Positions 60,424 to 64,000 of a DNA stretch of 64,000 bases are shown piece after piece. Within the stretch, counting starts at the first letter, position 1; each line of letters begins with the position of its first letter. Source of the stretch: JADHLJ01 sp038146985 (GTDB lineage Bacteria > Pseudomonadota > Alphaproteobacteria > Thalassobaculales > Thalassobaculaceae); assembly GCA_038146985.1 (NCBI GenBank), contig JAYQSQ010000001.1:186001-250000 (forward strand), given 5' to 3'. Both the position numbers and the translations under genes were made by a program. Under the pieces are notes generated by a model. The model searched no databases and had not been told where the DNA came from. It worked only from the letters and a program-made list of their open reading frames with translations.

Positions 60424-61341
60424 TCAGGCCCCATTCTCATGCGGCGCCAAGGCGGCGTAGACGGCGCGGTTCATCGGGGTGGCGACGCCGGTTTCGGCGC
60501 CGAGCCGGGCCACCGAGCCGTTGAGGGCCGAGGCTTCGAGTTTCTCCCCGCGTTCCAGCGCCGCCAGGATCGAGGCTTTCATCGTCTCCGGCAGCATGTC
60601 GAGAAGCGCCATCGTCCGGTCGACCTGATCCTCGGGCAGCGGCTTGCCGAGCGCCCGGGCGACGGCAACGACTTCGCCGGCAAGCTCCACCATCAGCGCC
60701 CGCGTCGCCGGGTCCGACCGGCACGCGCCCAGCGGCAGCCTGGTCAGGCAGTTGGCGCCGGCAAGCGTGCAGATCATCACGAATTTCTGCCACAGCTCGC
60801 GCTCGATATTCTCGGGCACCGGCGCGTCGATCCCGGCTTCGGCGCAGGCGGCACGGAAGGCCTGGATGCGCGGGCTCGCGCTGTTGTCCAACTCGCCGAC
60901 CCGCAGGATCTGCATGGTCGCGAAATGCCGGATCATGCCGGGCGCTTCGATCAGGGCGCTGATATTGGCAACGCCGCCGATGACGTGACCGGCGCCCAGC
61001 ACGCGCTGCAGCACGTCCATATGCGCGATGCCGTTGAGGAAGGGGATGACGCCGGTCTCCGGGCCCACTACCGGCTTGATCAGCTCGGCCGCGCTTTCGG
61101 TGTCATAGGCCTTGACGCAGAACAGCACGATGTCCGCGACGCCGAGATCCCCAGGCCTGTCGCTGGCCCGGGCGGGATGGATTGTGGCGCCGCCAAACTC
61201 GCTCAGCACCTTGAGGCCGTTCTCCCTGATGGCGGCGAGATGCCTGCCCCGGGCGACGAATCCCACCTCATGACCGGCCTTCGCCAGTTGCGCGCCGAAA
61301 TAGCCGCCGACGCCGCCGGTGCCCATGACGATGATCTTCAT
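60424..61341 (-). CDS. 2-dehydropantoate 2-reductase family protein
   Basis: The 305-residue protein shows the PanE/ApbA pattern: IIVMGTGGVGGYFGAQLAKAGHEV at the N-terminus for NADPH, VLFCVKAYDT, and PFLNGIAH near residue 100, then LWQKFVMICTLAGANCLTR with the catalytic Lys region near 190. PanE reduces ketopantoate to pantoate for coenzyme A synthesis; many paralogues of this length act on other ketoacids. The gene is alone, convergent with the VOC gene and 71 bases from the next gene on the same strand. No other pan gene is in the window, so a non-pantothenate role is possible. Confidence 0.86.
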   Translation of the reverse strand: MKIIVMGTGGVGGYFGAQLAKAGHEVGFVARGRHLAAIRENGLKVLSEFGGATIHPARASDRPGDLGVADIVLFCVKAYDTESAAELIKPVVGPETGVIPFLNGIAHMDVLQRVLGAGHVIGGVANISALIEAPGMIRHFATMQILRVGELDNSASPRIQAFRAACAEAGIDAPVPENIERELWQKFVMICTLAGANCLTRLPLGACRSDPATRALMVELAGEVVAVARALGKPLPEDQVDRTMALLDMLPETMKASILAALERGEKLEASALNGSVARLGAETGVATPMNRAVYAALAPHENGA

Positions 61342-61412
61342 ATCTCTGGTTTCCCTGATAGGTGATGGACCGGGCGCGCGAGGTTACCGGCTTTAAAAGA
61401 GCCGGCGACGGC

Positions 61413-62558
61413 TCAGGCCGGCGCGAAGACGTCGGCCTGCGGCGCACCCGCTGGTTTCGACAAGGATGCCGGCTCGTCGCTGGAGAAGGCGGCGTCACGC
61501 TGCATCACCGGCAGGACACGGTCCGCGAAGAGCCGCATGTTCAGTTCGGCCTCCTGGCGCGTCATGCGGCCATAGGAGAAGTCGCAGACGATGTGGTCCG
61601 TCCCGGTCAGGCGCCGCAACTCTCCGAGCTGCTGGATACAGTCGTCCGGGGTCCCGACGATCTGGATGCCGACGTAGAACTCCGTCATCTTCTGCCGCGC
61701 CACCGGGTCCTTCAGCTTGGAGTAGGTCTTTGCCATCTTTCCGTAGGACTCATAGCCCTTCACGTTGGCGAGGTGACCGTCGGAAAAGTTGTAATGGGCG
61801 TCGATCGAGTCCCATTTCGCGCCCAGGAACTGCATCGCGCGCTCATGCGCCTCGCCCCGGCTCTCGGAACAGGACACGTTGGTCAGGATGATCGGCGGCG
61901 GCGGCGTGTGCCCGACGCTGGCGGCGATACCCCGGAAGGACTCGATATCGGCGGCCGCCTTGTGCCACTCGTTCTGCATGATCACCATCATGCCGAAACC
62001 GAGCTTGGCCATGATCTCAGCCGATTCCGGGCTGACCGACGAGGCATAGAACCGGCGCTCCGGATGCGACATCGGCCGGGGCCGGATCGACATCTTGGGG
62101 ATCTTGTAAAACTCGCCGTCCCATTCGAACACCTCGTCGCGCAGGGCCGTGGTCACCAGCCGCGCGGCTTCGGCGAAGCGCGGGCGGGCCTCTTCCATCG
62201 GAACCCGGAAACCGGCGTATTCGGCACTGGCGGCGCCGCGGCCGAAGCCGAACAGGCATCGCCCGCCGCAGAGGATGTCGAGATAGGCGATTTCCTCGGC
62301 GACCCGGATCGGGTCATGCCAGGGCAGGACGATGACGCAGGTGCCGAGCGTGATGCGCTTGGTCTTTGCCGCGTAGTAACTGAGAAGCTGAAGCGGATTC
62401 GGCGACATGGAATAGCCGGTGAAATGGTGCTCCAGGCCGAACAGGGAGTCGAAACCGAGCGGCTCGGCAAGATCCGCGATCGCCAGATGGTCCATCAGGA
62501 CCGCCGCGTCGGAGCGCCCGGGCTCGGAGAGTACGCTGACATCCGTGCCGATTTTCAT
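61413..62558 (-). CDS. Luciferase-like (LLM) flavin-dependent monooxygenase
   Basis: The 381-residue protein is an F420/FMN-type bacterial-luciferase-like barrel: LAIADLAEPLGFDSLFGLEHHFTGYSMSP near the start, ITLGTCVIVLPWHDPIRVAEEIAYLDILCGGRCLFGFGRGA, and GTPDDCIQQLGELRRLTGTDHIVCDF near the end. The family includes alkanal and nitrilotriacetate-type monooxygenases. A flavin reductase is not adjacent. It lies 32 bases downstream of the MFS gene on the same strand, so the pair may be co-transcribed. Substrate unknown. Confidence 0.9.
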   Translation of the reverse strand: MKIGTDVSVLSEPGRSDAAVLMDHLAIADLAEPLGFDSLFGLEHHFTGYSMSPNPLQLLSYYAAKTKRITLGTCVIVLPWHDPIRVAEEIAYLDILCGGRCLFGFGRGAASAEYAGFRVPMEEARPRFAEAARLVTTALRDEVFEWDGEFYKIPKMSIRPRPMSHPERRFYASSVSPESAEIMAKLGFGMMVIMQNEWHKAAADIESFRGIAASVGHTPPPPIILTNVSCSESRGEAHERAMQFLGAKWDSIDAHYNFSDGHLANVKGYESYGKMAKTYSKLKDPVARQKMTEFYVGIQIVGTPDDCIQQLGELRRLTGTDHIVCDFSYGRMTRQEAELNMRLFADRVLPVMQRDAAFSSDEPASLSKPAGAPQADVFAPA

Positions 62559-62590
62559 GGTCCATCTCCCGGGTGTGATTTCGCCGCGTG

Positions 62591-63790
62591 TTATCGCTGT
62601 CTATTGAACACGTGCCCGGTCCCCAGAATCAATGCCGGGATCAGGGCGACGGCCCCGACGGCGAGGAAGGCGTCGATATAACTTCCACGTGCTGCCACGA
62701 TCGCGCTGAAGACGGCGGGACCGATGGCGACGCCCAGAAACGTGAAGGCCGAGACGCCGCCGGTCGCCCGCGCGACCAGCGGGCCCGGCATGATCCGTGC
62801 GATCTCGCCGATATAGACGCCGTTCCAGCCCGCCGCGATGATTCCGGAAATGAAGGATACCGCCCACAACAGCGTGCGTGGCCAGGTCTCGTCGAGCGCC
62901 GCCAGCGCCAGGCCGCAGCCGAAGATGGCAACGCCGATGACCGCCAGCAGCGGCCTTGCGGGCAGGAGGCTATCGCTGATCCAGCCGAGCAGGGGGCGGC
63001 CGACGATGCCGCCGAGATGCATGATCGAAAACACCGCTCCCGCCGTCACCGGGTCGAGGCCGCCCCGGTCCACCAGCACCACGACGTAGAAGGAAAACAG
63101 CGAGAGCTGCATCATCGCATAGACGAAGGAGGCAAGCGCCAGCGGCCGCAGCCTCGGCTCGGCTGCCACCAGCCGGATCGCGGCAAGAGTTTCGCCCGGG
63201 CCGATCCGCCGTTCCGGATCCCGGTCGCCGTCGTAGCGCGCGCGGATCGGTTGCAGCAGGAGCGCCATGACGACGAGCAGGCCGATCACCGCCGCGATGC
63301 CCAAGGGCCAGCCGAGGCGATCGGCGATCGCCGGCACCGTCAGGCCCAGCAGGAAGCCTCCGACCGGCACGCCGGTCTGCTTTAGCGAGAAAACCAGGCC
63401 CCGTCGCTCCCTCGGAATGGTGCGGGCCAGGAGATGGCTTGCCGCCGGGGTTGCCACGCCATAGCCCATGCCCACCGCCAGCGCGCCCAGAACAAGGCCT
63501 GGAACCCAGCCGTTCAGGGACAGGGCGAGCCCGGCGGCGCCGAGCAGCATCGCGATCTGCGTCGTTCTAACCGAGCCGAAGCGCCCGATCACCGATCCGC
63601 CGATCGAGGTCAGAATTATTGCGCCGACAAAGACGATGGCGGAATAGACCCCGATCCGACTTGGCTCGATGCCGATATCGCCGGCAATCTTGGGGGCCAG
63701 CACCGGCACCGTCATGATCGCCATGGCGATGGCGACTTGGGCCGCGACCATGGCGGTGAGAGACAGGGCGACGTCGTTCTTCACCGTCAC
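62591..63790 (-). CDS. MFS transporter
   Basis: The 399-residue protein has about 12 membrane segments. It keeps MFS patterns: IGRFGSVRTTQ (motif A-like) between helices 2 and 3, PAASHLLARTIPRERRGLVFSLKQTGVPVGGFLLG around helices 4 and 5, and GRPLLGWISDSLLPARPLL at the second motif A. It is a single-domain inner-membrane carrier; substrate and direction cannot be told. The gene sits between the LLM gene and an SDR gene, all on the minus strand, so the three may form a small operon for uptake or export of a compound handled by the flavoenzyme. Confidence 0.88.
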   Translation of the reverse strand: MTVKNDVALSLTAMVAAQVAIAMAIMTVPVLAPKIAGDIGIEPSRIGVYSAIVFVGAIILTSIGGSVIGRFGSVRTTQIAMLLGAAGLALSLNGWVPGLVLGALAVGMGYGVATPAASHLLARTIPRERRGLVFSLKQTGVPVGGFLLGLTVPAIADRLGWPLGIAAVIGLLVVMALLLQPIRARYDGDRDPERRIGPGETLAAIRLVAAEPRLRPLALASFVYAMMQLSLFSFYVVVLVDRGGLDPVTAGAVFSIMHLGGIVGRPLLGWISDSLLPARPLLAVIGVAIFGCGLALAALDETWPRTLLWAVSFISGIIAAGWNGVYIGEIARIMPGPLVARATGGVSAFTFLGVAIGPAVFSAIVAARGSYIDAFLAVGAVALIPALILGTGHVFNRQR

Positions 63791-63826
63791 CCTTCCCGCG
63801 CTGCGGGGACCGGGTGAGAGCAGCCC

Positions 63827-64000
63827 CTAGACAACAGGGCTGCGACCGCCATCGACATTGATCGCGATCCCCGACAGATAGCTCGCCCGGTCGGAGGCGA
63901 GGAAACAGGCCACATCGGCGAATTCCTCAGCCCGGCCGACCCGTCCCATCGGGATCTTGTTGGCGTCGGCCATGCCCTGCAGGAACTCCTCATAGCTCTT
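63827..64000 (-). CDS. Short-chain dehydrogenase/reductase, C-terminal part
   Basis: The last 57 codons of an SDR are in the window; the rest lies beyond base 64000. Typical end motifs are IPMGRVGRAEEFADVACFLASDRASYLSG followed by the strand INVDGGRSPVV and TAG at 63829-63827. The stop lies 36 bases upstream of the MFS gene in transcription order, so the two are likely linked. Active-site residues are outside the window. Confidence 0.85.
   Translation of the reverse strand, partial: KSYEEFLQGMADANKIPMGRVGRAEEFADVACFLASDRASYLSGIAINVDGGRSPVV

Noticed and set aside
1..64000. CRISPR array, prophage, tRNA or rRNA
   Set aside because: Reading the gaps between genes showed no regularly spaced repeats, no cloverleaf-like stretch and no rRNA-like sequence. 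A dedicated search was not possible here.

Overview
The window is GC-rich and densely coded, and reads as chromosome of an alphaproteobacterium, probably a marine or soil member of the Rhodospirillales. This rests on the alphaproteobacterial RpoH protein, the sdhE-mfd and hisZ-purA pairs, many TRAP-type uptake genes, two hydantoinase A/B sets, and several families of intergenic palindromic repeats. No rRNA, tRNA, CRISPR array, phage gene or transposase was found. The organism assignment is inference from gene content.

Layout. 1-5.7 kb: end of an Ldh_2-type dehydrogenase, a TauD-like dioxygenase, a TIM-barrel/methylglyoxal-synthase fusion on the minus strand, then scoA-scoB and a lyase of the 3-carboxymuconate cycloisomerase/adenylosuccinate lyase type. 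5.6-12.6 kb: a C45 Ntn hydrolase with an AraC-GyrI regulator, a long inverted repeat, a histidine phosphatase, an ADP-forming acyl-CoA synthetase, a cyclase-family hydrolase and an EamA exporter. 12.6-19.7 kb: a gamma-glutamyltransferase, a TAXI-type TRAP system (fused permease and binding protein), a frameshifted SDR gene and a zinc-free MDR oxidoreductase. 19.8-25.9 kb: rpoH facing a minus-strand run hisZ, purA, a membrane-anchored pseudokinase and a small membrane protein. 26-34.6 kb: a TPR-glycosyltransferase, a second cyclase, an ABC-F ATPase, a repeat-rich gap, a four-domain rhodanese, an argD-type aminotransferase behind an unusual leader, and an enoyl-CoA hydratase.

34.9-44.7 kb: a very large glycosyltransferase-like protein, an SDR, an orphan DctP-type binding protein, a phosphonopyruvate-hydrolase-like enzyme and hyuA-hyuB. 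44.9-48.7 kb: sdhE-mfd housekeeping pair. 48.7-53.6 kb: a second hyuB...hyuA set split by a lower-GC FkbM methyltransferase gene. 53.7-64 kb: a double receiver-domain protein, a zinc alcohol dehydrogenase, a three-gene cobalt-type nitrile hydratase/thiocyanate hydrolase set, two MFS exporters, an acyl-CoA-dehydrogenase-like flavoprotein with a VOC protein, a PanE-like reductase, a luciferase-like flavoenzyme and the end of an SDR.

Much of the content fits uptake and breakdown of small organic acids, amides, hydantoins, nitriles and phosphonates. The most unusual items are: (i) a tiny, possibly leaderless ORF with three consecutive Arg codons upstream of the argD-like gene, whose ribosome-binding site lies in a perfect 9-bp hairpin; (ii) a split three-gene nitrile hydratase with the gene order of thiocyanate hydrolase; (iii) a pseudokinase lacking all three catalytic motifs; (iv) a methylglyoxal synthase fused to a TIM-barrel domain; (v) a 51-bp inverted repeat that supplies the last 16 codons of a neighbouring gene.
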